Source: Tatumella sp. JGM91 (lineage in GTDB: Bacteria > Pseudomonadota > Gammaproteobacteria > Enterobacterales > Enterobacteriaceae). Taken from it: DNA of 64,000 nucleotides. The notes under the pieces were generated by a model. The model saw only the letters and a program-made list of their open reading frames with translations. It searched no databases and was not told where the DNA came from. Below, piece after piece: positions 1 through 8,966 of the stretch. How positions within the stretch are numbered: the stretch's first letter is position 1; the number at the start of each line of letters is the position of its first letter. Made by a program: the position numbers and the translations under genes. The stretch lies in NCBI RefSeq assembly GCF_018257575.1, contig NZ_JAERJP010000016.1:27937-91936 (forward strand). Reading direction: 5' to 3'.

Positions 1-1
1 C

Positions 2-691
2 CTGATCGAATATCCTGATGATCAGTTAATCGCGAAAGTCCGGTTTATGACCGAATTACTGGAAGAATCTTTCCAGACACCAATGCGTAGTCATCGTGCC
101 GGCCGCTGGGCATTTGACGAACGCTATGCGGCGATCCTCAGTAAACTTGGTTACTGTGTTGACTGTTCGGTGACCCCGCGGGTGAACTGGGCATTTAATT
201 CCGGTGCGCCACAGGGTAACGGTGGTACCGATTATACGCATTTTCCGCGGCAGGCTTATTTTATTGATCCGGAAGATATCTCCAGGCCAGGCAGCCACGG
301 ACTGCTGGAAGTTCCGATGAGCACAGACTATAAACATTCTCCGATGGTTACCCGTCTGAAACAGGGAGTGGATAAATTACGAGGCAGGCACCGTTCACCG
401 TCGGTGTATTGGCTGCGACCTTCACGTGATAATTTACCGGCGATGAAACGGGTGGTTGAGAGGAATCTGGCGGCTGGTAGCGATTATGTCGAGTTTATGC
501 TGCACTCTTCCGAGTTTATGCCAGGCGGTAGTCCGACCTTTAAAACCGCAGCAGATATTGAGGCCCTCTATGCTAACCTTGAACAATTATTCAGCTGTCT
601 GCATAGCCGGACGACCGGAATGACGCTGTTCGAATACTATCAGTCTTATATAACGCGGCAGGCTGAATCGCCTCGCAGTATTCGCCGGTGA
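2..691 (+). CDS. polysaccharide deacetylase-like protein (5' truncated)
   Basis: The reading frame is open from base 2, so the gene enters from outside the window. The first ATG at 47 is internal, because the residues before it (LIEYPDDQLIAK...) read as normal coding sequence. The segment SHRAGRWAFD followed by LGYXVDCSVTP resembles the WalW-like branch of polysaccharide deacetylases found in polysaccharide and LPS loci. The N-terminal metal-binding Asp/His motifs expected for the family would lie outside the window, so activity cannot be judged. It lies upstream of waaL on the same strand, which suggests a role in surface polysaccharide modification. The family call is from memory and moderately sure; the substrate is unknown. 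Confidence 0.6.
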   Translation: MIEYPDDQLIAKVRFMTELLEESFQTPMRSHRAGRWAFDERYAAILSKLGYCVDCSVTPRVNWAFNSGAPQGNGGTDYTHFPRQAYFIDPEDISRPGSHGLLEVPMSTDYKHSPMVTRLKQGVDKLRGRHRSPSVYWLRPSRDNLPAMKRVVERNLAAGSDYVEFMLHSSEFMPGGSPTFKTAADIEALYANLEQLFSCLHSRTTGMTLFEYYQSYITRQAESPRSIRR

Positions 692-746
692 AACCATAAC
701 GGGCCGGTATTAGCTGCGGTGCTCATTTTAGTTACAAAATTATCTG

Positions 747-822
747 ATTTTCTGACAGGCTGTTGAAGATTATCCTGTGGTTGTCCGTATAAAATATCAG
801 CCACAGTCTCTGTCAGGAAAAT
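747..822. repeat. nested inverted repeats upstream of waaL
   Basis: The outer arms, ATTTTCTGACAG (747-758) and CTGTCAGGAAAAT (810-822), pair with a single bulged base. Inner arms CTGTGG (775-780) and CCACAG (801-806) pair perfectly. The loop holds TATAAAAT at 788-795, which could be a -10 element. This fills most of the gap between the deacetylase and waaL. It could be a hairpin in a through-transcript or an operator around a waaL promoter. Confidence 0.45.
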
Positions 823-871
823 CTGTCACGGACATCCCGTTACTCCGACTGAGCAGGTAACCGTAATCAAC

Positions 872-2149
872 ATGAATAATTTTTTTACCGCACTTTCCTC
901 TCGCTTTCCGTTATCTCTGCAAAAAAGTCTTCGCAATGATTTTTTTCCGGTAATCTGTTTTTTACTGGCTGCCGCATCCGTTGTTTTGACGCTGGTGGAT
1001 ACAGCGCTGGCCAGAAACTGTTTTTTTATTTCCGGTTATATTGCACTGGTGGCCATATGTGTTGATATCAGACATCTGCGTCGTTATCCGGGGATAATTT
1101 CTTTGATGCTGATTTTACTGGCATTAGTAAAAATTTTCTGGTTTCTGATCTTTTACGGTGATGCGGCTGTGGCAAATATGTATAACGCCTATTTGCAGGC
1201 AGGGAAACGATTATTTTTCGCTGCAGTGATTATGATGTATCTGATGAAAAACAGTCACCGAATCCCGGCAAAACGGTCACTGATAAAAACAACGCTCTGG
1301 CTGGCATTTCTGCTGACATCCCTGATTGGTATTGTCCAGGTGTGGCACGGGATGGACCGAATTGAATTCAATAATACCCGTTCAACGGATGCCTCATATA
1401 TGTACTCCTGTATCAGTCTGGCACTGGCTTTTCTGGTATTATCTCAGGGATCTGTTCGGGGTTATCTGCAGGCATTTATTATTTTTCTGTGTTCATACTG
1501 GTTAATCCTGCATACAGGAACCCGTTCCGCCATTGTATTGCATCCGCTTATTTTTCTGGTGTGTCTGCTGGTGAATTCACACTCACGGCATAAGTTAAAA
1601 GTACTGTCAGTAGCCTTGCTGACGTTGGCTTGCCTGGTATTTTTATTCCGCGGGGAAATTTCTGAGCGGGTGCATTCCACGGAAAACGATCTCAGTGTTT
1701 ACCGGCAAAGTAACGGTAATGATGCAACATCGTTAGGTACCCGTCTGGCAATGTGGCAGGTCGGACTGGCGGTATTTAAACACCACCCATGGGGTATGAG
1801 CAAAGAGCAGCGTTACCAGTATATGAGTACTTATGTCGCTCAGCATGGCACAGATCAATCTGCTCTCGACTATGCGATGGTTCATTTACATGATGAAAGT
1901 ATCGAAACAGCGAGTCAGCAAGGGATTATCGGTCTGACAGTATTATGGGCTTTTTATCTGACGCTGTTTTATCAGGCAGTAAAGTGCAGGAATACACTAT
2001 TACTGCTGACATTGCTGTGCCTGGCGGGATACGGTCTGACGGATGTCCCCTTGATCAGTCGTGAACAGACGATTTTCTTCGGGTTAATGATTACACTGTC
2101 TTGTCTGTGTGCTGTCGGGGGACAGGTTCAGAAATCTCAGCAGGTCTGA
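872..2149 (+). CDS. waaL: O-antigen ligase (WaaL family)
   Basis: This is a 425-residue polytopic inner-membrane protein. WaaL transfers undecaprenyl-linked O-antigen to lipid A-core at the periplasmic face. It has about ten hydrophobic segments, the TGTRS signature (R218), a second GTRLAMW motif at 289-295 in the large periplasmic loop, and the HLHDE motif around H340. These match the conserved Arg and His positions reported for WaaL. The surrounding LPS heptosyltransferase genes support the call. The 3' end overlaps the convergent glycosyltransferase gene by 59 bp. WaaL sequences diverge widely, so acceptor specificity cannot be read. Confidence 0.85.
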   Translation: MNNFFTALSSRFPLSLQKSLRNDFFPVICFLLAAASVVLTLVDTALARNCFFISGYIALVAICVDIRHLRRYPGIISLMLILLALVKIFWFLIFYGDAAVANMYNAYLQAGKRLFFAAVIMMYLMKNSHRIPAKRSLIKTTLWLAFLLTSLIGIVQVWHGMDRIEFNNTRSTDASYMYSCISLALAFLVLSQGSVRGYLQAFIIFLCSYWLILHTGTRSAIVLHPLIFLVCLLVNSHSRHKLKVLSVALLTLACLVFLFRGEISERVHSTENDLSVYRQSNGNDATSLGTRLAMWQVGLAVFKHHPWGMSKEQRYQYMSTYVAQHGTDQSALDYAMVHLHDESIETASQQGIIGLTVLWAFYLTLFYQAVKCRNTLLLLTLLCLAGYGLTDVPLISREQTIFFGLMITLSCLCAVGGQVQKSQQV

Positions 2150-3212
2150 GATATTGTTTCAGTGCGCCGGCGATAGCCTGTGGCTCTATGTCGGCGACAC
2201 TGTTCTTATCAGTGATGATCTGGACTGAGGGCTGAAAGCCAGGTGCCCAGACTTTATTATTGATCAGTCCCCCGTCAATTATTTTACTTTTATATAAAGC
2301 GATAAGCGGAGTCTGGTAAGCGCAGGCAACATGCACCCATGATGTATCGGGGGAGATAAGCAGTCTGGCACGCTGAACCAGAACTACCGCACTCCAGAAA
2401 GAATCACAGGGATTTTTTATCGCAGTGACAGGGATTTCTGTGGCGGCCAGTAAATCAGGCGGGCCAATGACGATGACCTGAAGTTCAGGCGCGATTTGGT
2501 TCACCATCCGGGTAAAAGCGGAGATCTGCTGCGGTGACAACATCCGGTCTTTGCTGGCGGCGAAAGGATTCAACACCACGATCGCATCCGATGGCAGTGA
2601 GTGTATAAAAGCGTTTGCCTCACGCCGTGGAATGTCCGGAACCTGTAACTGATAACGATAAGTGTCCGATGGCAGGCCGAGCATGGCTAATACTTTTTTA
2701 TAGCGGGTGGTGATGTGCTGGTCGATAGCCGTATCAGTGACATTCAGGTCATAACGACAGAACTGAGGCTTATTAAAACCAAGTGTATGACGGGCATTGA
2801 TCAGGCTGATAAAGCTGTAATATACCGGTGATAAATAATCACCGAAATCGATCACTAAATCATATTTCTGTCGGCGTAATTGACAGCCAGTCTGCAGGAT
2901 CTGCAGAATTTTCTGCGGGTATAAAAATATCGCTGAAACCTGTGGCAGGGACTCAGCAATAAATGCGTTGGCATTGCCTGCCACGACATCCACCCGGAGA
3001 CCTGCACTATGCAGTTGGTCAAACAGGCCGGTCGAGACAATCATATCGCCAATTTTATTGTCATCACGGAGTACCAGAACCTTTTTAATCGCTTTCAGGT
3101 CCGGCGCTGTCGGGCGACAGGTCATATCAAACATCATACACACCAGCTTCAGCTTCAGCCGGCGAAGCAGATGGTTTTTTTGCCGGTTCCAGTACTTTAC
3201 TTTCTTCCACAT
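2091..3212 (-). CDS. family 9 glycosyltransferase (heptosyltransferase-like)
   Basis: A 373-residue cytoplasmic protein of the GT9/heptosyltransferase fold. The N-terminal domain starts VLVLRDDNKIGDMIVSTGLF, matching the R/K-x-x-x-(L/I)GD-hhh motif of ADP-heptose transferases. The C-terminal domain has the LLISPDTSWVHVACAYQTPLIALY segment typical of nucleotide-sugar binding. A basic 35-residue N-terminal leader precedes the domain. It is the last gene of the hldD-waaF-waaC run on this strand, 67 bp after waaC. It could add a further core heptose (WaaQ-like) or another sugar; the sequence does not decide. Its 3' end runs into waaL on the opposite strand. Confidence 0.75.
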   Translation of the reverse strand: MWKKVKYWNRQKNHLLRRLKLKLVCMMFDMTCRPTAPDLKAIKKVLVLRDDNKIGDMIVSTGLFDQLHSAGLRVDVVAGNANAFIAESLPQVSAIFLYPQKILQILQTGCQLRRQKYDLVIDFGDYLSPVYYSFISLINARHTLGFNKPQFCRYDLNVTDTAIDQHITTRYKKVLAMLGLPSDTYRYQLQVPDIPRREANAFIHSLPSDAIVVLNPFAASKDRMLSPQQISAFTRMVNQIAPELQVIVIGPPDLLAATEIPVTAIKNPCDSFWSAVVLVQRARLLISPDTSWVHVACAYQTPLIALYKSKIIDGGLINNKVWAPGFQPSVQIITDKNSVADIEPQAIAGALKQYLRPAEISEPVPRQHTDKTV

Positions 3213-3279
3213 GGTTATCGGTTACTCTTAATAAAGTACATAATGACTGAACCCGGCGATGTCTGTGACAGAGGCGAAG

Positions 3280-4257
3280 TTAGTCTGAGTCATCGGCTAA
3301 TCGCTTTATTTGCTGATCAACCTTAGCAGCTGAAATATCACTCATACGGTCACCCGTTTCCGGTCTTAAGGCAATCTGGTTTTTCCCGTAACCGCCTATC
3401 AGCCCCGGGTCTGTCGGGCCATAAAGAGTGATGTTCGGCCTGTCCAGTGCTGCGGCCAGATGGCTCAGTCCGGTATCGACAGAGACAATGACTTTTGCAC
3501 CCGCCAGTTCCCGCGCAACTTCTGCCAGTGAAAGCCGGGGCAGTACTTCAGCCTGTGGCTGTCCTTCTGCCAGCCGTACGGCACGCTGGTATTCTGCTTC
3601 GGTCCCCCAGGGCAGCTTTATGCAATAGCCCCTGGCCGCGACCCGCTCAATAAGTTCACGCCAGTGCTGCTCAGGCCAGTGCTTATTATCCCGGGTGGTC
3701 GCATGCAGGAATATCATATAGCGTCCTGCATCGGCGGGAAGGTGATGAATAAAATGGCCTGCGATTGCGTAGTCACCACGGCCCGCCGGTTTTTCATACC
3801 CGAGACTTTTGGCAAACAAATCCCGGATTCGTTCAACCGCATGTTGCTGCTGGCCGATAACATGTCGCTTGTCATACCACCAGCAGGCAAAAGGTTCACG
3901 GATACTGTTTCTGTCCGCCCCGTGTTTTTCGCCGCGGGCCAGCCGGGTAACCAGGGCTGCACTTTTAATCAGCCCCTGGGCATCAATCACCATATCGTAC
4001 TGGCGCTGGCGCAGTTGTTGCTTAAACCGGAAACGCTCTTCCCGTTGTTGCAAGCCAAACCAGTGCTTACGCCAGCGACGGATAGCAACGGGTAATACCT
4101 GATCCACTGCCGGGTGCCACCCGGGGATCTGCGCAAAATTTTCTTCAACTACCCAGTCAAACCGTATTCCGGGAATTGCCTGCATTGCATCGGTCAGAGC
4201 AGGGAGAGTATGGATCACATCTCCCATCGAGGAAGTTTTAACTATCAGGACCTGCAT
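3280..4257 (-). CDS. waaC: LPS heptosyltransferase I
   Basis: WaaC adds the first L-glycero-D-manno-heptose to Kdo2-lipid A, using ADP-heptose in the cytoplasm. The 325-residue length fits the family. The start MQVLIVKTSSMGDVIHTLPA is the hallmark N-terminus, and the C-terminal VSVDTGLSHLAAALDRPNITLYGPTDP segment is the GT9 donor-binding region. The start codon lies inside the end of waaF (13 bp overlap), indicating translational coupling in hldD-waaF-waaC. Confidence 0.95.
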   Translation of the reverse strand: MQVLIVKTSSMGDVIHTLPALTDAMQAIPGIRFDWVVEENFAQIPGWHPAVDQVLPVAIRRWRKHWFGLQQREERFRFKQQLRQRQYDMVIDAQGLIKSAALVTRLARGEKHGADRNSIREPFACWWYDKRHVIGQQQHAVERIRDLFAKSLGYEKPAGRGDYAIAGHFIHHLPADAGRYMIFLHATTRDNKHWPEQHWRELIERVAARGYCIKLPWGTEAEYQRAVRLAEGQPQAEVLPRLSLAEVARELAGAKVIVSVDTGLSHLAAALDRPNITLYGPTDPGLIGGYGKNQIALRPETGDRMSDISAAKVDQQIKRLADDSD

Positions 4258-5306
4258 TCATTCTCCTGCGTGGGGGCCAGTAATATGGTGAGTTCATCCA
4301 TAACACGCGCAGGTTTTATATCAATCAGACTCTGATGATAACCAAGGTCTGCTTCGCCTTTTCGGATTTTATGATAGCCTGAAATCAGGCGAATAATACG
4401 AGCCTGATTGGATAATGGCGGTGTAAAGTCAGGACTGCTGGGGCCATATAATGCGATTAATGGCCGGTGTAACGCCGCAGCAATATGCATCAGACCAGAG
4501 TCGTTACTGACAACGGCAGTACAGCTGGCGAGTAAGATGACCGCCTGTTCCAGCCGTGTTTTACCGGCCAGGTTATAGCAGCAGGCAGCATCTGCTGTGT
4601 CCAGGCTCTGGAGAATATCTTCGCCGGTTTGGTAGTCTTTCTCTGAACCGAACAGCAGGATACGGTAGCCTTTCGCGATCAGTTTTTGTGCCAGTGCCGC
4701 ATAGTGATAATGAGGCCAGCGTTTTGCCGGACCAAACTCAGCGCCGGGGCAAAAACCGATCAGCGGGCGATCGGCCGGCAGAGAGAAAAGGCTGGCGGTC
4801 CCGGTTTTTTCTGCTTCAGTGACACTCAGTTGCGGCCACAATAATGGCCGGGGCAATGCTGCCGCCGATGTGACTTGTCCCGCATCATAAGCCAGCGCTA
4901 CGTAGCGTTCGACCATCAACGGGAAGGCTGCTTTATCCAGTATCCGGGCATCGTTAAGCAGGCCGTAACGCATTTCACCCCGCCAGCCAATGCGTTTTTT
5001 GATTCCGGCGAAGAAAGGCACCAGTGCTGACTTAAACGAGTTCGGTAACACGTAAGCCCGATCGTAACGACTTTCACGCAGTGAACGGCCAATCTGTCGA
5101 CGTTCTTTTAAGGCCAGAGCCCCGTGACCAATCGGCATGGCGATAGCCTGATTGACCTCGGGCATTCTGGATAATAATGGCCGGCACCACCCCGGAGCCA
5201 TTACGTCAATCGTGGCGTCCGGGTATTGTGCTTTAAGTGTGCGATAAAGACTTTGTGACATCATCATATCGCCAACCCATGAAGGGCCAATCACCAATAT
5301 TTTCAT
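4245..5306 (-). CDS. waaF: LPS heptosyltransferase II
   Basis: WaaF adds the second heptose of the inner core. The protein is 353 residues, close to the E. coli length, and begins MKILVIGPSWVGDMMMSQSL as expected for the family. Near the C-terminus VVSNDSGLMHIAAALHRPLIALYG is the conserved acceptor/donor region. It follows hldD by 14 bp and overlaps waaC by 13 bp, so the three form one operon in the same order as in E. coli. Confidence 0.95.
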   Translation of the reverse strand: MKILVIGPSWVGDMMMSQSLYRTLKAQYPDATIDVMAPGWCRPLLSRMPEVNQAIAMPIGHGALALKERRQIGRSLRESRYDRAYVLPNSFKSALVPFFAGIKKRIGWRGEMRYGLLNDARILDKAAFPLMVERYVALAYDAGQVTSAAALPRPLLWPQLSVTEAEKTGTASLFSLPADRPLIGFCPGAEFGPAKRWPHYHYAALAQKLIAKGYRILLFGSEKDYQTGEDILQSLDTADAACCYNLAGKTRLEQAVILLASCTAVVSNDSGLMHIAAALHRPLIALYGPSSPDFTPPLSNQARIIRLISGYHKIRKGEADLGYHQSLIDIKPARVMDELTILLAPTQENECRS

Positions 5307-5320
5307 CGCCGGAAAATCTC

Positions 5321-6253
5321 TTATGCTTTGTTATTCAGCCATGCCATATATTCAGCCACACCTTCAGCGACTGTTTTAAACGGTTTGTCATAGCCGGTTG
5401 CACGCAGGTTGGTGAGATCTGCCTGAGTGTAAGCCTGATAGCGTCCTTTCAGTTTTTCCGGGAACGGAATATATTCCACTTCGCCGGTGCCATGCCATGC
5501 CAGTACCGCATCAGCGACTTCCTGGAACGACTCAGCACGGCCGGTACCACAGTTATAGATCCCTGATATATTATTTTCCCAGCACCACAGGTTAACCGCA
5601 GCAACATCCTGTACGTAGATGAAATCACGCTGGAAGTTTTCGCTGCCATCAAATAATTTAGGGTTTTCACCGTTGGTGATCTGTGTGTTCAGGTGGAAGG
5701 CAACACTGGCCATACTGCCTTTATGACCTTCACGCGGACCGTACACGTTAAAATAACGGAAGCCACACACCGGAGATTCTGCCTCTGGCAGAATACTGCG
5801 AACGTAATGGTCAAACAGCATTTTGGAGTAACCATAAACATTTAGCGGGGCTTCATATTGGCGCTGTTCGATAAAGTTATCGTTCCGTCCGCCATAGGTC
5901 GCTGCAGAAGAGGCATACAGGAAGGGGATCTGGCGCTCGAGACAGAAGTGCAGCAGCTCTTTTGAATACTGATAGTTATTATCCATCATGTATTTGCCAT
6001 CCCATTCGGTCGTGGAAGAGCATGCACCCTGATGGAAAACGGCCTCGATCGGCCCGAAATCATCACCTGCCAGTACACTGACAAGAAACTCTTCTTTATC
6101 CATGTAGTCGCTGATATTCAGGTCTGCCAGGTTGGCAAATTTAGTACCATCTTTCAGGTTATCTACCACCAGAATGTCCGTATAACCTCGGTCATTCAGT
6201 GCTTTTATTATATTGCTGCCGATCATGCCGGCGCCACCAGTAACGATAATCAT
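5321..6253 (-). CDS. hldD: ADP-L-glycero-D-manno-heptose 6-epimerase
   Basis: HldD epimerises ADP-D-glycero-D-manno-heptose to the L,D form used by WaaC and WaaF. The start at 6253 gives 310 residues, equal to the E. coli enzyme, with [15 protein letters not shown] (NADP-binding GxxGxxG) at the very N-terminus. The frame can be extended 20 codons upstream, but that extension does not resemble the family. The catalytic Y-x3-K is seen in [11 protein letters not shown]. It is the first gene of the hldD-waaF-waaC operon. In E. coli tdh-kbl lie upstream; here yibQ is the next gene. Confidence 0.97.
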   Translation of the reverse strand: MIIVTGGAGMIGSNIIKALNDRGYTDILVVDNLKDGTKFANLADLNISDYMDKEEFLVSVLAGDDFGPIEAVFHQGACSSTTEWDGKYMMDNNYQYSKELLHFCLERQIPFLYASSAATYGGRNDNFIEQRQYEAPLNVYGYSKMLFDHYVRSILPEAESPVCGFRYFNVYGPREGHKGSMASVAFHLNTQITNGENPKLFDGSENFQRDFIYVQDVAAVNLWCWENNISGIYNCGTGRAESFQEVADAVLAWHGTGEVEYIPFPEKLKGRYQAYTQADLTNLRATGYDKPFKTVAEGVAEYMAWLNNKA

Positions 6254-6389
6254 AAGCCTGCCCTTAAGTGAAGACGTGAAGTATGGAATACCACGTTTAT
6301 ATCGCGCGATCATATCATTTCACGCTCAGTAAAGGCAGAGTCTGTTATTCCGGGAAACAAGCTTCAAACGTTCTGCAACATATTTTGGT

Positions 6390-6432
6390 ATATTCAGTCA
6401 GCTGGCCACCTGTTGTGTGACTGAATATTTTT
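6390..6432 (+). other. hairpin with U-run between yibQ and hldD
   Basis: ATATTCAGTCA (6390-6400) and TGACTGAATAT (6418-6428) form a perfect 11-bp inverted repeat with a 17-nt loop, followed on the + strand by a run of T. It looks like an intrinsic terminator for + strand transcription, yet both flanking genes are on the - strand. In the rest of the 6254-6496 gap I see only a weaker repeat (GGCCATT...AATGGCC, 6453-6482). Confidence 0.45.
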
Positions 6433-6496
6433 CAGAGAGGTATCGCAGAGGGAATACAGGCCATTGTTCTCCGCAGAAAAGAATGGCCGTTACCGG

Positions 6497-7411
6497 TCAG
6501 AATATGCTTTTTATATCCTGTATAAACTGGCTGTTTTTAATACTGGTATAAATCATTGCTATACCGGCTGAAGGCAGCAATGGGGAAGGTGCGTGGAGGG
6601 TACGGCATTGTGCAGTTAACCCGGCATGAGTTACCGTATTTTCCCTGGTCACGGCAGGTTTTTTTACCCCATGACTGGCGGAGGAGTGCGGGGTGTCATT
6701 AAGCAGCTGACTGGGGCGTACCAGCGTGATATCGGCAGGCAGATCCGCCAGCATCTGCTGTAAGACTCTGACGGTCGCGGGGTGCGGGTGGCCGATGGCA
6801 ATGGCTGAACCATTACGCCTGGCCAGGTTTACGGCGCGAAGAAACTGCTTACGGATATCGGCATCATTCTGTGTATCATCAAGAAAGACTTTGCGTTTCA
6901 ATACCCTGACGCTGGTGCCTTGAGCGGCGTTTACCGACTGACTATTACCTATGGTCATACTGTCCAGGAAATAGAAGTTATAGTGATTCAGGACCTGCAT
7001 CACTTTAATCATACCGGGCAGACTGGAGGTCATTTTACTGCCCATATGGTTGTTCAGACCGACAGCATAAGGGACATGGCTGACAGCCAGCTGAATGATA
7101 CGGGTAATTTCAGCGCTGCTCATCTCCGGAGTGAGGGTGTTTTTTTCCAGAGGTTGTTTACTCAGAGGGGCCATGGGTAAATGGATCAGCACTTCATGGC
7201 CGGTCTGATGTGCTTTTATTGCCATTTCACGGGCATGGGTGGCATCCGGTAATACGGCGACAGAAACCGCTGCAGGCATCTGTAATACCTGATTTTCTTC
7301 TTTTGGCCGGTAACCAAAATCGTCAATAACAATAGCCAGTTTAGCAGCAGAAGCGGCCTGACAAATCAGCAGGCCACTGATGAACGCGACAATCTTCAGA
7401 CGATGCAGCAC
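6497..7411 (-). CDS. yibQ: divergent polysaccharide deacetylase family protein YibQ
   Basis: A 304-residue protein with an N-terminal signal peptide (about residues 1-22, ending AASA) and the divergent polysaccharide deacetylase domain (KLAIVIDDFGYRP, HEVLIHLPMAP, GLNNHMGSKMTS). A periplasmic location is inferred. It starts 2 bp after the envC stop and is surely cotranscribed with envC, as in E. coli. The function in E. coli is not well established. The last 70 residues after the domain are low in recognisable motifs and differ from what I recall of E. coli YibQ. Confidence 0.88.
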   Translation of the reverse strand: MLHRLKIVAFISGLLICQAASAAKLAIVIDDFGYRPKEENQVLQMPAAVSVAVLPDATHAREMAIKAHQTGHEVLIHLPMAPLSKQPLEKNTLTPEMSSAEITRIIQLAVSHVPYAVGLNNHMGSKMTSSLPGMIKVMQVLNHYNFYFLDSMTIGNSQSVNAAQGTSVRVLKRKVFLDDTQNDADIRKQFLRAVNLARRNGSAIAIGHPHPATVRVLQQMLADLPADITLVRPSQLLNDTPHSSASHGVKKPAVTRENTVTHAGLTAQCRTLHAPSPLLPSAGIAMIYTSIKNSQFIQDIKSIF

Positions 7412-7413
7412 AA

Positions 7414-8715
7414 TTATTTCCCTAACCAGCTGAGGGGGTTTACAGCCTGCCCCTGGCGGCGGATCTCAAAATACAGTGACGGTATACCGCGTCCGCCACT
7501 GGTTCCCACCAGAGCGATAGGCTGGCCTGCTCTGACCTGAGCACCCACATTAACCAGAGCACTCTGGTTGTAACCATACAGAGTCATATCACCCTGACCA
7601 TGTTCAATAACAATCACCAGGCCATAGCCCTGTAACCAGTCAGCCATGATAACCCGCCCGTCGGCAATTGCTCTGACATCGGTACCTTCAGGTGCGGCGA
7701 TGACTAACCCCTTCCAGCGTAGCTCACCCTGCAGTGTTTCTCCAAACCGGTGTAACAGTTTTCCCTGAACCGGCCATGGATATTGTCCGGCCGGCCGGCC
7801 CAGGCCTCCGGTACGGGCCATCAGCTCTTGTTCACCTTCCGTAGGACGATAAGTTGACCCTTTGGCGCGGGCCTGTGCCTGGCGTTGTCTGACCTGTTCA
7901 GCTTCCCGGGCTTCCTGTTCGGCGCGTGCTTTGGCTATCTGTTCTGCACGGGCTATTTTTTCCTGTAAACGGCTTTCGTTCTGGCGCATTTCAACCAGGT
8001 CTGCCTGGTCTTTTTCCAGTGAAGACTCCAGCACACTGAGTGTTTTCTGGCGGGCGGATTTTGCCTGCTCCAGACGGGTTTGTTGTGCCTGTTGCTGGCT
8101 CAGTAATTGCTGTTGCTGCTGTTGTTTCTGCAGCTGGATCGTTTTCTTTTCCGCCAGTTCTGCCCGGGTCTGTTTCAGTGATTCAATGTTCTGCTGGCGT
8201 GCCTGATTCAGATAGGTGAAATAGGTCAGTATCCGGTCATTTCGCTGACCAGCTTCACCACTGAGCAGCAGTTCAATACCACTGTGTTGTCCCTGGCGAA
8301 ATGCTGCGTCCAGCTGTTGTGCAAGAAGACTTTCTTCCCTGGCCTGGCGTTGTTCCAGTTGTGCGATTGATCGGGCAAGGGCCGCGATATCGCGGTTAAT
8401 ACCTTCAAGCGTGGTTTGCGTCTGACGTAATTGCCTGCTGGCCTGAGCAATGATTTTTTCCTGACTCTGCAGCTGATCCAGTAAGTTACTGCGCTGAATT
8501 TTTTGCGAACGGACACTCTTCTCTTTATTCGCAATGTCCTGCTGTATAGATTTGAGTTGCGCTTTATTATCGTCAGCAGCATGGGCGGTAAAAGACAAGC
8601 ACAATATGCCCGCACACAGCAGGCCAGAGGCCAGTGTCGGTCGCTCCCTGCGTGGTTTCGGTGACGGGGAAGCGTTGTCTGGCAAAATACAGGGAACAGG
8701 CATTTTTTTCGTCAT
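7414..8715 (-). CDS. envC: murein hydrolase activator EnvC
   Basis: EnvC is a periplasmic activator of the amidases AmiA/AmiB at the division septum and is recruited by FtsEX. The 433-residue protein has a basic cytoplasmic leader, a membrane/signal segment around 29-46 (ending TAHA), a long Gln/Glu/Arg-rich coiled coil (about 50-285) and a C-terminal LytM domain (RWKGLVIAAPEGTDVRAIADG ... SLYFEIRRQGQAVNPLSWLG). The LytM domain lacks the HxxxD and HxH zinc ligands of true peptidases, as in E. coli EnvC. In E. coli gpmM precedes envC; that gene is absent here. Confidence 0.95.
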   Translation of the reverse strand: MTKKMPVPCILPDNASPSPKPRRERPTLASGLLCAGILCLSFTAHAADDNKAQLKSIQQDIANKEKSVRSQKIQRSNLLDQLQSQEKIIAQASRQLRQTQTTLEGINRDIAALARSIAQLEQRQAREESLLAQQLDAAFRQGQHSGIELLLSGEAGQRNDRILTYFTYLNQARQQNIESLKQTRAELAEKKTIQLQKQQQQQQLLSQQQAQQTRLEQAKSARQKTLSVLESSLEKDQADLVEMRQNESRLQEKIARAEQIAKARAEQEAREAEQVRQRQAQARAKGSTYRPTEGEQELMARTGGLGRPAGQYPWPVQGKLLHRFGETLQGELRWKGLVIAAPEGTDVRAIADGRVIMADWLQGYGLVIVIEHGQGDMTLYGYNQSALVNVGAQVRAGQPIALVGTSGGRGIPSLYFEIRRQGQAVNPLSWLGK

Positions 8716-8966
8716 AGGGCGGTGATTATTTCACGATGCATAGTTGCTTTCCAGCCTCCCGGAAGGGATTTATAGTTTGTATCCGGCATTAATGGCATAA
8801 TCAGACAACAGGTAAGGTCTGAGTGCCAGAACTCAGCATCTGTCAGGTAAAATGACGCATAAATCACGCCTTCCCGTGTTTAGTGTCTGTACATGCCTGG
8901 CTGCGCAGGTATACTCAGAATCCTTATATTATCTTATTTTTGTCCGGTCTGGAGTTGTTACCCCCC

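Noticed and set aside
7862..8206. 114-codon Cys/Ser-rich frame antisense to envC
   Set aside because: The composition is simply the complement of the Gln/Glu/Arg codons of the EnvC coiled coil.
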